DNA of 53,848 nucleotides from Syntrophaceae bacterium UBA2280 (GCA_002347685.1 DDWS01000039.1:1-53848); one strand, 5' to 3'; positions 43,497 to 52,609 are shown, counted from the first letter of the stretch. Numbers and translations: made by a program. The notes: generated by a model not told the origin, from the letters alone.

Positions 43497-44629
43497 TGGA
43501 TGCCTTCCGTGAATCTTCAACAATACTATTTAATAGCCACGTTCAGGACTGGAAAACCAATGGCGGCAGTATTGTCGGCTATACCTGTTCATATGTCCCC
43601 GACGAGATCTTCTCCGCTGCCGGTATCCTCCCCTATCGCCTGCGGGGAATCGGGGCGAAGGAAATGAACATCGGCGATGCCTATTTCGGCCCATTTATTT
43701 GCAGCCTCCCCAAGTGCCTTTTGCAGCTGGCCGGCGAAGGGAAATACGATTTTCTGGACGGGGTCATCGTCACGCCTGGCTGTGATTCCATGCGACGCCT
43801 TGATGACTGCTGGCGAAAGGCCGGGGAAGACAGAGCGGAAACTCTCCCTTCGTTCTTCTTCCATTATGCCGTTCCCCACAAGACGGCCGATTACAGTTTA
43901 AAATGGTTCATTGAGGAGACACAACGTCTGAAGGCTGCCGTCGAAAAGCATTTTAACATTACCATTACCGATGAACAAATCCATGAGGCCATTGACATCT
44001 ACAACGAGGGACGCCTGCTCCTGTCTTGCCTTGATGCCCTGCGCTGTGCCACAGATGTAGCTATTTCGGGTGCCGACGCCCTGGCTGTCGTTCTGGCCAG
44101 TACGACAATCCCACGCAAGATATTCAATAGCCTACTAACGGAGCTGATTGCTCAGATCGAGACCGGCACCGAAAAAATTACCGGCAGAAAACGTCTCATG
44201 CTCGTCGGCAGCGCAAACGACGATGTGGAACTGGTCCGGCTCATCGAAGGAGACAAGGCCGTCGTCGTGGCGGATAACCTCTGCTTCGGCGCCCGCTTCT
44301 ATGCCGACCTCGTGGAAAAAGACGGCGAGCCGGTTGCCGCTCTGGCCAAACGCTATCTCTTCCATAATGACTGCCCCCGCATGTTCGGCGACTATAAGGG
44401 CCGCCTGAAGATTTTGAAGGAGAAGATTGAGCGCGCCGCTGTAGACGGCGTGATCCTCCAGAACATCCGGTTCTGCGATCTCCACGGATCGGAAAACGGC
44501 ATCTTTGAGAGAGACCTCGAGGCGGCAGGCATCCCCTGCCTGCGGATCGAGCGGGAATACGGCCCCCTGGTGGAAACAGGGAGAATCAGAATGCGGATCG
44601 ACGCTTTTCTGGAGAGGTTAGAGACATGA
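43493..44629 (+). CDS. 2-hydroxyacyl-CoA dehydratase/benzoyl-CoA reductase family subunit, C/HgdB-like (module 1)
   Basis: A 378-residue catalytic-type subunit. Iron-sulfur ligand cysteines are seen in GYTCSYVPDE (C32), TPGCDSMRRL (C97) and near the end in RFCDLHGSE, as in HgdB and BcrC/BzdN-type proteins. It should pair with the product of the next gene to form the cluster-containing reductase or dehydratase core. The start ATG overlaps the previous stop (ATGA). Family membership is clear; whether the substrate is benzoyl-CoA, a 2-hydroxyacyl-CoA or another acyl-CoA cannot be read from the sequence. Confidence 0.88.
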   Translation: MMDAFRESSTILFNSHVQDWKTNGGSIVGYTCSYVPDEIFSAAGILPYRLRGIGAKEMNIGDAYFGPFICSLPKCLLQLAGEGKYDFLDGVIVTPGCDSMRRLDDCWRKAGEDRAETLPSFFFHYAVPHKTADYSLKWFIEETQRLKAAVEKHFNITITDEQIHEAIDIYNEGRLLLSCLDALRCATDVAISGADALAVVLASTTIPRKIFNSLLTELIAQIETGTEKITGRKRLMLVGSANDDVELVRLIEGDKAVVVADNLCFGARFYADLVEKDGEPVAALAKRYLFHNDCPRMFGDYKGRLKILKEKIERAAVDGVILQNIRFCDLHGSENGIFERDLEAAGIPCLRIEREYGPLVETGRIRMRIDAFLERLET

Positions 44630-46035
44630 GAAAAGAACTGCAGGAATACCCTTTTGACTGGATGCTGTGGCGGACTTTTGTCGCCGCTGCCCGCATGAAG
44701 GCCGGAAGTGAAAAAGAATACCGCCAGGCGGTAAATCAGCTTCCCTACTTCCGTGGGGTCCTTGATGCGATCTACGGCATCGGTGAACCGGGAAAGCTTT
44801 TCATCGAAATGGTAGCCGAATATTTAGAAAAGATCATCCATGCAAAGGATCGTGGACAAAAAACGGCCATCACGACTTTTTGTTTTTCACCGGCTATCTT
44901 TTACGCCCTGGATATCGTCCCTATTACCCTGGAACTCGTCACCGTCGCCATGAGCGCCACGTACAAGCGGGGAACGGCTGACTTTCTCGATTACTGCAAT
45001 GAGGTCGGCTTTACGGAAACATCCTGTTCGTCTCAGCGCGGGACACTCGGTGCATATCTGGCGGGAAACGGTGTGACAATAGACATGGTCGTGGCGGACA
45101 GCCCCGGCGTATGTGACACAAACGTCAACGCCTTTGCCTTTGCCTCCGCCTATCTGGATAAGCCATTTTTTCAGCTCAACATGCCGCCGGACCTCACGGA
45201 AGCGCGTTCCACGGAATATCACCGCGCCGATTACCGCGCCCTGATTACCTTTCTGGAAGAGCAGACAGGAAGAAAACTCGACACAGGAAAACTCCGGTGC
45301 ATTCTCGAAGAGGTGGGAAGACAGGACCTTCTCATGGCGGAGCTCGAAGAGCTTCAGATTCTGGTGCCTAATCCCCTGCCCGTAACATTCAATCTTTTGA
45401 TCTATGCCGGAAGGTTTCTTTTTGCCGGCATGCCTCAGTGCACTAAACTTCTCGAATCAATGCTGGCTATCGGCCGGGAGAACGCCGCACGCAATCAGTC
45501 GGGGCTCAGCAGCGGCAAAGAAAGCCTCCGGGGATTTTTCTGCTACATCGACCATTACGGTCAGGACCTCCGCCTCTGGCAGCTCCTCGATCGGATGGAG
45601 ATCAGCTATCACGGGAACATCCTGAGCAAGATGTGGTCCCGGGATGCCCATTACGTCAAGGCTCTGGACCGCCAGGAAGAAGCCTACACCATCGATACAA
45701 CGGATCTGGATACCCTGATCGACAGCATCGCCGATCTTAACTCCCGGATGCCCATGATCAAATCTATTCGCGGGCCCTATGATGCCCCCCACATGTGGCT
45801 CTCTGACACCCTTGCCCTGGCAAAACTGCACAAGGCTGATTTCATCGTCTATAACGGAACGCCGGGATGCCGCAACACGTGGGGGATGGTAAAACCATTT
45901 GCCCGTGATACGGAGAAAAACGGCTTCCCCACACTCATCCTCTACTCCGACGCCTTTGATCTGCGTGTGGAATCATGGGAAACAACAGCATCACGGATTG
46001 AAGAATTTCTGAAAGTAAGGAGACTGCGCTCATGA
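44626..46035 (+). CDS. 2-hydroxyacyl-CoA dehydratase/benzoyl-CoA reductase family subunit, B/HgdA-like (module 1)
   Basis: A 469-residue partner of the preceding subunit. Cysteines in FTETSCSSQRG, ADSPGVCDTN and NGTPGCRNTWG occupy the three positions of the [4Fe-4S] ligands in BcrB/HgdA. The N-terminal helical extension (FDWMLWRTFVAAARMKAG) is typical of B-type subunits. ATGA overlap with the preceding gene and with the ATPase that follows implies coupled synthesis of the complex. Confidence 0.88.
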   Translation: MRKELQEYPFDWMLWRTFVAAARMKAGSEKEYRQAVNQLPYFRGVLDAIYGIGEPGKLFIEMVAEYLEKIIHAKDRGQKTAITTFCFSPAIFYALDIVPITLELVTVAMSATYKRGTADFLDYCNEVGFTETSCSSQRGTLGAYLAGNGVTIDMVVADSPGVCDTNVNAFAFASAYLDKPFFQLNMPPDLTEARSTEYHRADYRALITFLEEQTGRKLDTGKLRCILEEVGRQDLLMAELEELQILVPNPLPVTFNLLIYAGRFLFAGMPQCTKLLESMLAIGRENAARNQSGLSSGKESLRGFFCYIDHYGQDLRLWQLLDRMEISYHGNILSKMWSRDAHYVKALDRQEEAYTIDTTDLDTLIDSIADLNSRMPMIKSIRGPYDAPHMWLSDTLALAKLHKADFIVYNGTPGCRNTWGMVKPFARDTEKNGFPTLILYSDAFDLRVESWETTASRIEEFLKVRRLRS

Positions 46036-46826
46036 TTACAGCAGGATGCGATGTAGGATCGCTCACATCGAAGGCGGTCATCATGAAGGACAACCGGATC
46101 GTGGCCCGGGAGGTTATCCTGTCCCGGATAAAACCGGCGGAGTCTGCCTTGACTGTTATGGAATCTGCCCTGCAGCAGGCAGGGATGACCTTGAAGGACA
46201 TCAACTTCTGTGTGGGAACCGGTTACGGCCGCGACAGGATAACCTTTGTCCAGGAGGCGGTATCGGAAATTACCTGCCATGCCCGGGGCGCCCGCTGGCT
46301 TCTGCCGACTGTAAAAACCATCATTGACATCGGCGGCCAGGATTGCAAAGCCATGCGCATCGACAATGAAGGGAAAATAGTAAAATTCATCACCAATGAC
46401 AAGTGCGCTTCGGGGACAGGCCGTTTTCTGGAAGTCATGGCCAAAATAATCGGCGTTACCCTTGACGATTTGGGAGGCCTTTCCGCCCGGGCAAAAGCGC
46501 CGATCACCGTGGCCAACGCCTGCACTGTCTGGGTACAGGCGGATGTTATCCAGCATCTCAATGACGGTATCGCCGCGGAAGATATTGGCGCGGGTATCAA
46601 CAACGCCATGGCTTCACGAATGGCCGTTCTGGCCAACAATATCGGCCTGGAGCGGGATCTGTGCATGACGGGCGGTGTTGCCAAGAATGCCGGCGTCGTC
46701 ATCGCTCTGGAGAAGCTTCTGGGAATGACCATCAAACGAATTAAAAAAGTTGACCCGCAACTGGTCGGAGCTCTCGGAGCCGCTCTCATTGCCGGAGACA
46801 AATGCGAAAGGAGGGCCGCCTCATGA
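46032..46826 (+). CDS. BadF/BadG/BcrA/BcrD-family ATPase (ASKHA activase), module 1, first copy
   Basis: A 264-residue ATP-dependent electron-injecting activase. ASKHA fold: CDVGSLTSKAV at the phosphate-1 loop, IDIGGQDCKAM, and MTGGVAKN. The two cysteines that hold the bridging [4Fe-4S] cluster are C125 in NDKCASGTGRF and C164 in NACTVW. After C164 the usual SVFAESE is replaced by TVWVQAD, so this copy deviates from the activase norm. Its length matches HgdC, not the longer BcrA of Thauera. Paired with the next ATPase it may form a heterodimer. Confidence 0.9.
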   Translation: MITAGCDVGSLTSKAVIMKDNRIVAREVILSRIKPAESALTVMESALQQAGMTLKDINFCVGTGYGRDRITFVQEAVSEITCHARGARWLLPTVKTIIDIGGQDCKAMRIDNEGKIVKFITNDKCASGTGRFLEVMAKIIGVTLDDLGGLSARAKAPITVANACTVWVQADVIQHLNDGIAAEDIGAGINNAMASRMAVLANNIGLERDLCMTGGVAKNAGVVIALEKLLGMTIKRIKKVDPQLVGALGAALIAGDKCERRAAS

Positions 46827-47599
46827 TTGTTGCCGGATGCGATGTCGGATCCCTGACTGCCAAGGCGGTCATCATGGAAGATAGGAAAATCCTGGCCTGG
46901 GAAATCCTCCGCGCGGGAACGAAGCCTGCCCTTTCAGCACAGGCAGTCATGGACAAGGTACTCCAGAAGGCCGCACTGTCTATGAAGGATATCTGCTGGT
47001 GTGTGGGAACAGGATACGGCAGAAAGCAGATTACTTTTGCCAATGGAGAGGAATCGGAAATAGCATGCCACGGGCGTGGTGCTGTCTGGGCCGCTCCGAC
47101 TGTGCGCACAGTTGTGGATATCGGCGGTCAGGATGCCAAGGCCATCAAAGTTGATGCCGGAGGAAACGTCATCCGTTACATCTACAACGACAAGTGTGCC
47201 TCCGGAACGGGAAGATTTCTGGAGATCATGGCCGATGCCCTGGGAATTGCGCTGGATGATTTGGGCGAACTCTCAGGCAATGCCACCAACCCGGTAACCC
47301 TCTCCAATCAGTGTGTCGTTTTTGCCGAGACGGAGATCATCTCGCTGGTCAATGAAGGCCGGGATGTAAGCGATATCATCGCCGGCCTGCACCGTGCCCT
47401 GGCCAACCGTGCCGCAGCCATGGTCGGCAGCATCGTCGCTGAGGCGGAAGTGGCCATGACCGGAGGTGTAGCCAGAAACGCCGGGATGTTTAGCGCCCTG
47501 GAAACCGCTCTGGGAATCCCCGTCAGAAGGATAGAGCATCCACAGATCAACGGCGCCATAGGTGCTGCGCTTTTTGCGCGTGATGCTGCAGCGGCATGA
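46823..47599 (+). CDS. BadF/BadG/BcrA/BcrD-family ATPase (ASKHA activase), module 1, second copy
   Basis: A 258-residue paralogue of the preceding ATPase with the canonical second cysteine region (QCVVFAETEII, C164) and C125 in NDKCASGTGRF. CDVGSLTAKAV, VDIGGQDAKAI and MTGGVARN complete the ASKHA signature. I use the ATG at 46823, after AAAGGAGGG and overlapping the previous stop, over the frame start at 46802. One conventional and one divergent ATPase side by side is the arrangement of class I benzoyl-CoA reductase (BcrA/BcrD), although both are short here. Confidence 0.9.
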   Translation: MIVAGCDVGSLTAKAVIMEDRKILAWEILRAGTKPALSAQAVMDKVLQKAALSMKDICWCVGTGYGRKQITFANGEESEIACHGRGAVWAAPTVRTVVDIGGQDAKAIKVDAGGNVIRYIYNDKCASGTGRFLEIMADALGIALDDLGELSGNATNPVTLSNQCVVFAETEIISLVNEGRDVSDIIAGLHRALANRAAAMVGSIVAEAEVAMTGGVARNAGMFSALETALGIPVRRIEHPQINGAIGAALFARDAAAA

Positions 47600-47626
47600 G
47601 CCTGACGAAAGGGAAGGAATGTATCC

Positions 47627-48355
47627 ATGGGAATCCTTGATGCCGCAATCGATCAGATTAGAGATTATATTAACCGTCATTTTCAGGAACGACCGGGTTC
47701 GATATTTCTTAACGATGGCAGGGTGTGCTCCTGGCCTGTCGGCGGAAGAAATAACATCGTCCTGGCTCAGGATACAGGCGTCGAGCTGGGAAATCCCCGG
47801 CAGGAATCCCTGTCCCTGATTTTATGGACAGACGTGCCTTCCCGGATTTCGGACGCCCGGATCACCGTGATTGGTCGCGACTTGCAGGATGCACGGGGCA
47901 AGAGCCTGCCCTTTGCCAAAATCGTTATAGCCTCCGTTCATGGATTTAACGAGGAAAACACCTGCGACCGCTGGCAGGAAATGGATCTCCTGCGGTTTGA
48001 CATCGACCTCGCCGGATATATGATGCGTGCTGTTTCCCAGTACCAACGGGAGTGGAGCCGTGTGAGCCATGATGCCATTGATAAGGGATTTTCCTTCTCC
48101 ATTCTCGGCAGTGCCCTCATGGATAAGATGAAGTCCAGGGAATACATCGACGGGGTGGAGATTATTTTCGTAACGCAAAGCCCTGAAGCTGTTCGTCAAC
48201 TCCGTGAGGTGGCCAATGGAGCAATGGCTATCATCGGCGCGCTGAACCGGATGAATGAAGAGATTGAGGCGGACTGCCCGACTTGCGATTATCGCGTCGT
48301 TTGCGATACCGTGGACGGCCTCCGGGAAATGCATGCAGCCAGGAAAACTACATAG
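47627..48355 (+). CDS. AcsB/CdhC-like protein resembling part of the acetyl-CoA synthase beta subunit
   Basis: A 242-residue protein. From about residue 75 to the end the order of segments follows the A-cluster-side domain of acetyl-CoA synthase (AcsB/CdhC): an ITVIGRDLQD strand followed by SLPFAKIV, then a helical part EWSRVSHDAIDKGF, FVTQSPEAVRQLREVA, and a cysteine motif C217-x2-C220-x5-C226. In ACS the corresponding motif (C-x2-C-x8-C) helps hold the A cluster. The C-terminal CGC nickel-binding part of ACS is missing, so it cannot form the complete Ni site. Together with the CooC-like ATPase that follows 9 bases later, it suggests a metallocluster scaffold or electron-transfer role. The assignment rests on remembered family patterns. 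Confidence 0.65.
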   Translation: MGILDAAIDQIRDYINRHFQERPGSIFLNDGRVCSWPVGGRNNIVLAQDTGVELGNPRQESLSLILWTDVPSRISDARITVIGRDLQDARGKSLPFAKIVIASVHGFNEENTCDRWQEMDLLRFDIDLAGYMMRAVSQYQREWSRVSHDAIDKGFSFSILGSALMDKMKSREYIDGVEIIFVTQSPEAVRQLREVANGAMAIIGALNRMNEEIEADCPTCDYRVVCDTVDGLREMHAARKTT

Positions 48356-48364
48356 GAGATTAAC

Positions 48365-49138
48365 ATGAAGCAAGACAACAAACAAAGAAAACCACTTCTG
48401 CTGGCTGTCTGCGGCAAGGGTGGTGTGGGCAAGACATCCATCAGCGCAATCGTCGTCAGAATCCTTGCGGAAAACTCAGACAGTCGCATCCTGGCCATCG
48501 ACGCCGATCCTTCCGTCGGTCTGGCAACGGCTCTGGGCTTCCGGGGAAACCGCACGGTCAACGACATTCGCAACGACCTGATCGGCCGTATCGAAAAAGG
48601 GGAAAACGAAAACCGCCAGGCACTTCTGGCCGCGCTGGATTACGAAGTTCTTGCCGCACTGGAGGAAAGGAAAAACGTCGCCTTTCTCGCCATTGGCCGG
48701 CCTGAGCGGGAAGGCTGCTACTGCAAGGTCAACGCCATGCTTCGGGACATCATCGAATCCGTTGCGCGTAATTTTGACTACGTGGTCATCGACGGCGAGG
48801 CGGGTATTGAGCAGGTTAACCGCCGTGTCCTGGCCACAGTCACCCATCTGCTCCTCGTCTCCGACGCCTCGGCCAAGGGATTAAAAGTTATCGAGACTAT
48901 CGGCACTGTCGCAGGAGTTGCGGTTCATTATGAAAAGGCCGGTTTGATTTTGAACCGGATTCGCGGCGAAGGGGAAAAAAACAGATTATCTCTGCCCCCG
49001 GCAATCCCTCTTCTAGGTTGGGTTCCAGAGGATGACGGTATCCGGAATGCGGACATCGCCGGCCAAAACCTCATGGAGATACCGCCCTGCCCTGCTATTG
49101 TATCTGTCAGAGCAGCCATTACCGTTTTTGTAAATTAA
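48365..49138 (+). CDS. CooC-type ATPase (nickel/iron-sulfur cluster maturation)
   Basis: A 257-residue SIMIBI ATPase. The deviant Walker A is GKGGVGKTS (residues 17-25), and Walker B-like segments are AIDADPSVG and VIDGEAGIEQVNRR. C117 and C119 in GCYCKVNAML match the CxC metal-binding pair of CooC from carbon monoxide dehydrogenase systems, where the dimer delivers nickel. No CO dehydrogenase gene is in the window; the nearest possible client is the AcsB/CdhC-like protein or the dehydratase modules. GGAGATTAAC precedes the ATG. Confidence 0.87.
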   Translation: MKQDNKQRKPLLLAVCGKGGVGKTSISAIVVRILAENSDSRILAIDADPSVGLATALGFRGNRTVNDIRNDLIGRIEKGENENRQALLAALDYEVLAALEERKNVAFLAIGRPEREGCYCKVNAMLRDIIESVARNFDYVVIDGEAGIEQVNRRVLATVTHLLLVSDASAKGLKVIETIGTVAGVAVHYEKAGLILNRIRGEGEKNRLSLPPAIPLLGWVPEDDGIRNADIAGQNLMEIPPCPAIVSVRAAITVFVN

Positions 49139-49159
49139 GAAAGGTGCGGAATCGTTCGC

Positions 49160-50281
49160 ATGGATACAGACAAATGGTTTTCAAAACTGCTGGATGAGCC
49201 CCTAAACGAACTGGTTCAAAAGTCAATGGATGAAGGACAAATCCCCATTGGTTATTCCTGCAGCTATGTTCCCGAAGTCATGCTTTCCGTGGACGGGCTC
49301 TTTCCCGTCCGGATGCACGCCACCGGCATCGCCGGAACGGAAATTGCGGACAACTACCTTTCTTCTGTCATCTGCTCTTATACGCGAAGCCTGCTGGAAT
49401 TTGCACTGGACGAGCGCTACGATTTCCTCCGGGGTTGGGTTTTTGCCGCCAGCTGCGATCATCTACGCCGCCTTTATGACAACCTCGAATACCTCAAGAG
49501 GCCTGGATTCTCCCGCATTCTCGATGTTCCCCACAAGACCGGCGATGCCGCCATCAACTGGTACACAGATGAACTAAAGCTCTTTGCCAAAGCACTGACA
49601 GACCACTTTGGCGTCGATCTGGGCGCAGATGCCCTGGCAAAGGCAATCCGGGAACACAACGCTTTCAATGCCGTCCTCAGGAAAATTGGTGAGTACCGCA
49701 GTGGCGATAAACCTGTCATGACGGGAACTGAATATCACCGCCTGGTCATTGCAGCCGGTACCTCGCCCAAAAAGCCACTCCTGCCTATTCTGAAAAAAAT
49801 ACGCAATGATCTGCCGAAACGCGATCCCCTACCGCCATACCGCGCGCGCCTCCTCCTGGCGGGTGGTCACCTTGACGATCCCGGCTATATCAGCATCATC
49901 GAATCTCAGGGAGGACTGATTGTTGCCGATCGCTTATGCACCGGCTCTTATCCCGGCCTACTGCCCATACCGGAAACCGGTGATCCCATTGCCGCGCTGG
50001 CAAAGCATTATCTGACAAAGACCTCCTGCCCCCGCATGATGGAAGCCTTTAGAGAGCGGGCGGAAGATATCGTTAAACTCGCACGGGAATGCCGGGCGGA
50101 CGGCGTTGTAATCCAAATTTTAAAGTTCTGCGATACATGGGGTGTGGAGGCTGCCGCATTTGTTTCTTGCATCCGGGAGGCAGGGATTCCCGTACTGCGG
50201 CTGGAGCGTGATTACCGCCTGGGCGGTGAGGGACAGCTACGGACGCGAATTCAGGCATTTATCGAAAGCATGGGCAAATAG
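49160..50281 (+). CDS. 2-hydroxyacyl-CoA dehydratase/benzoyl-CoA reductase family subunit, C/HgdB-like (module 2)
   Basis: A 373-residue paralogue of the 43493 product. Cluster cysteines are in GYSCSYVPEV, AASCDHLRRL and LKFCDTWGVEA. It starts the second module of the operon. The two C-type subunits differ widely outside the cysteine regions, so the modules probably act on different substrates or at different steps and are not recent duplicates. Confidence 0.88.
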   Translation: MDTDKWFSKLLDEPLNELVQKSMDEGQIPIGYSCSYVPEVMLSVDGLFPVRMHATGIAGTEIADNYLSSVICSYTRSLLEFALDERYDFLRGWVFAASCDHLRRLYDNLEYLKRPGFSRILDVPHKTGDAAINWYTDELKLFAKALTDHFGVDLGADALAKAIREHNAFNAVLRKIGEYRSGDKPVMTGTEYHRLVIAAGTSPKKPLLPILKKIRNDLPKRDPLPPYRARLLLAGGHLDDPGYISIIESQGGLIVADRLCTGSYPGLLPIPETGDPIAALAKHYLTKTSCPRMMEAFRERAEDIVKLARECRADGVVIQILKFCDTWGVEAAAFVSCIREAGIPVLRLERDYRLGGEGQLRTRIQAFIESMGK

Positions 50282-50292
50282 AGGGACATATT

Positions 50293-51705
50293 ATGTCGAC
50301 CATAAAACCCGGACTCAGCGATTATCTTTTATTCAATAAGTACCGGGCAATCAATCTCATGAATATTGGCCGGATGGCGGCAAAGCACGGCCCCTTGGAC
50401 ATGCACCGTGATTTGAAACGGTATCCCTGGATTTGGGATTTGCTGGAAGTCAACGCTCTTCTGAAGCGTTTGGTGGAAGGGAGATCGGGGAATTACCGTA
50501 AGGCCGTCGCTATGGTCACAGGCGGCGTTGTTGAGGGAGTAATTGAGCTTCTCGAAGGAATATTTTACCGGTCCGACCGCCTGATCCTGCATGAAGACCT
50601 CCTGCCCCCGGAGATCTTTCGCGCCATGGGCCTGCAGCCCTGGGTTCCCGAGCTTCTGGGGATCCTCATGCCCATGCTCGTTCCCGATACGATGCAGAAA
50701 TACCTGGACGCGGCCGAAAGCGAGGGGATTCCGCCCGACATATGCAGCCTGCCTCGAGCCACCATCGGCATGGCACTGAAAAATGTATTTCCAGAAGCCC
50801 TGGCCATCGTCTCATCCAATATGCCCTGCGATGGCGGCATGTCCTCTTACACGATCATCGCCAGGCAGATGAAGAAGCCCGCCTATTGGGTCGACATACC
50901 CTTTGATTTTAAAAATGAACGGGCACTTGATTATTTTGCGGGTGAGCTAAAAGACATGATCGCCTGGCTGGAGAAACACACACCGGGAAGAATGGACTGG
51001 GAGCGCCTCAAGGAGATCTGCGAGAAACGAAACACCATGGCCGAACTGGAGCTGGACATCTGGGATATGATCCGCCACCGGCCGGCGCCTATGGCTGCCG
51101 AAGCGATCTGGATGAGCCATCTATGGTTTTTCAACATTAATCCGGGCTACGATACATCCATTAAACTCTTTACCGACCTCAAAGACCTGACTCAAAAGAA
51201 TCTTGAAGCCAATGTCAGCGCCGTCCCTCATGAGAAATACCGTGCCCTGCTCTGGAATCCCCCGACTCTCCATTACATCGACCTTATGGTCTGGGCGGAA
51301 CGGACCTATGGCGTCAGCCTGATCCTCGACAGCATGTCCTTTAACCGACAACCATTCATTGACACCGCAACACCCGATTCCATACTGAAGAGCCTTGGCA
51401 ATATAATCATGCAGGGGCCAATGTCGCGGCACACCCGGGGCCCGGCCGAAGCTAATTATTTCCCCGATATCTTCCACATGGTAAAGCACTTTGATCTCGA
51501 CATGGTCTGGGTGGCAGGACATATCGGCTGCAAAAACACTCAAGCGATGAGCGGCGTTCTGAGGGAAAAGTGCCGGGATGCAGGGATACCGCTCCTTGTC
51601 ATCGACTACGATCTCATGGATTCGCGCATTACACCCAAAGAAGGCATTCAGGAACAGGTGGGAAACTTCATGGAAAATATAATGAAGGCTAAACGACTTT
51701 TTTAA
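50293..51705 (+). CDS. 2-hydroxyacyl-CoA dehydratase/benzoyl-CoA reductase family subunit, B/HgdA-like (module 2)
   Basis: A 470-residue partner of the preceding protein. Candidate cluster cysteines are in the DICSLPRATIG, SNMPCDGGMSS and GHIGCKNTQA segments. It has the same helical N-terminal extension as the module-1 subunit (the segment RDLKRYPWIWDLLEV). It lies 11 bases after the C-type gene and 21 bases before the single ATPase gene. Confidence 0.87.
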   Translation: MSTIKPGLSDYLLFNKYRAINLMNIGRMAAKHGPLDMHRDLKRYPWIWDLLEVNALLKRLVEGRSGNYRKAVAMVTGGVVEGVIELLEGIFYRSDRLILHEDLLPPEIFRAMGLQPWVPELLGILMPMLVPDTMQKYLDAAESEGIPPDICSLPRATIGMALKNVFPEALAIVSSNMPCDGGMSSYTIIARQMKKPAYWVDIPFDFKNERALDYFAGELKDMIAWLEKHTPGRMDWERLKEICEKRNTMAELELDIWDMIRHRPAPMAAEAIWMSHLWFFNINPGYDTSIKLFTDLKDLTQKNLEANVSAVPHEKYRALLWNPPTLHYIDLMVWAERTYGVSLILDSMSFNRQPFIDTATPDSILKSLGNIIMQGPMSRHTRGPAEANYFPDIFHMVKHFDLDMVWVAGHIGCKNTQAMSGVLREKCRDAGIPLLVIDYDLMDSRITPKEGIQEQVGNFMENIMKAKRLF

Positions 51706-51726
51706 AATAATTACGGGGAACTCAAA

Positions 51727-52518
51727 ATGAACAAGATAAGATACTATGGCGGATGCGATGTAGGCTCCACAACGGGCAAGGCAGTCATTCTTGGGCCTGA
51801 TGGTATCGCCGGCTCGTCGCTCATCCCCAGCGAGGTCGACCCCGAGATCACGGCGCGCCTGGCCTTGGAGAAGGCGTGTGCAGCCGTTGCCGGCCTCGGT
51901 GATATCGGGAACCTGGCCTACCTCATCGGCACAGGCTACGGGCGAAATGAAGTACCCTTCGCCAATGAAAACATCTCTGAAATCAGTTGCCACGCCATGG
52001 GCGTGTTCTGGTGCGATCCTTCTATTAAAACCGTCGTGGATATCGGCGGACAGGATATGAAGGCCATAGCCGTTGCGGACGATGGTACCGTTCGGGAATT
52101 CGCCATGAACGACAAGTGCGCCGCCGGAACCGGCCGTTTTTTCGAGGCGATGAGCAGGATATTCCGGATGGATCTGGATGCCTTTTCCAACCTATCTTTG
52201 AATGCAAAAAAAACAATCCCCGTAACCGCCCAATGCAGCGTCTTTGCCGAAACTGAGGTGATCAGTCTGCTGGCCAAACGTAATCCACCAGCCGATATCG
52301 CCGCGGGCATTCAAAACGCTGTGGCAAAGCGCTGCTTCACCCTCATCAAGCGCGTCGGCTTGAAACCCCGCCTCACCGTTACCGGCGGCTGCGCGAAAAA
52401 CCAGGGTCTCCTGGTGGAACTCAAACGCATGTTTCAGATTGACATCGCACCACTGACCATAGATCCCCAGCTCATCGGCGCCCTCGGTGCCGCTATTCTG
52501 GCTTCCCGTAAGGGATAA
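51727..52518 (+). CDS. BadF/BadG/BcrA/BcrD-family ATPase (ASKHA activase), module 2
   Basis: A 263-residue activase. CDVGSTTGKAV, VDIGGQDMKAI, NDKCAAGTGRF (C131), QCSVFAETEVI (C170) and VTGGCAKNQG are all present, so it has the complete HgdC signature. As the only ATPase in module 2 it is expected to act as a homodimer around one [4Fe-4S] cluster. Last gene of the operon; no clear terminator follows, and the right-hand repeat begins about 90 bases later. Confidence 0.92.
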   Translation: MNKIRYYGGCDVGSTTGKAVILGPDGIAGSSLIPSEVDPEITARLALEKACAAVAGLGDIGNLAYLIGTGYGRNEVPFANENISEISCHAMGVFWCDPSIKTVVDIGGQDMKAIAVADDGTVREFAMNDKCAAGTGRFFEAMSRIFRMDLDAFSNLSLNAKKTIPVTAQCSVFAETEVISLLAKRNPPADIAAGIQNAVAKRCFTLIKRVGLKPRLTVTGGCAKNQGLLVELKRMFQIDIAPLTIDPQLIGALGAAILASRKG

Positions 52519-52609
52519 TGATGTTGACTTAGTCACGATGAAACTTTCTTTTATGTCAATTAAAAATTGATCACAAAAGGTACCACATGGTGTCAATGTT
52601 TGTCGTCAG

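Noticed and set aside
43493..47599. Naming module 1 bcrCBAD (benzoyl-CoA reductase)
   Set aside because: The four-gene order fits class I benzoyl-CoA reductase, but both ATPases are short and the substrate cannot be read from the sequence. I keep to the family level and give no gene symbols.
48365..49138. CooC-like ATPase as proof of a CO dehydrogenase locus
   Set aside because: No CO dehydrogenase catalytic subunit is in the window.
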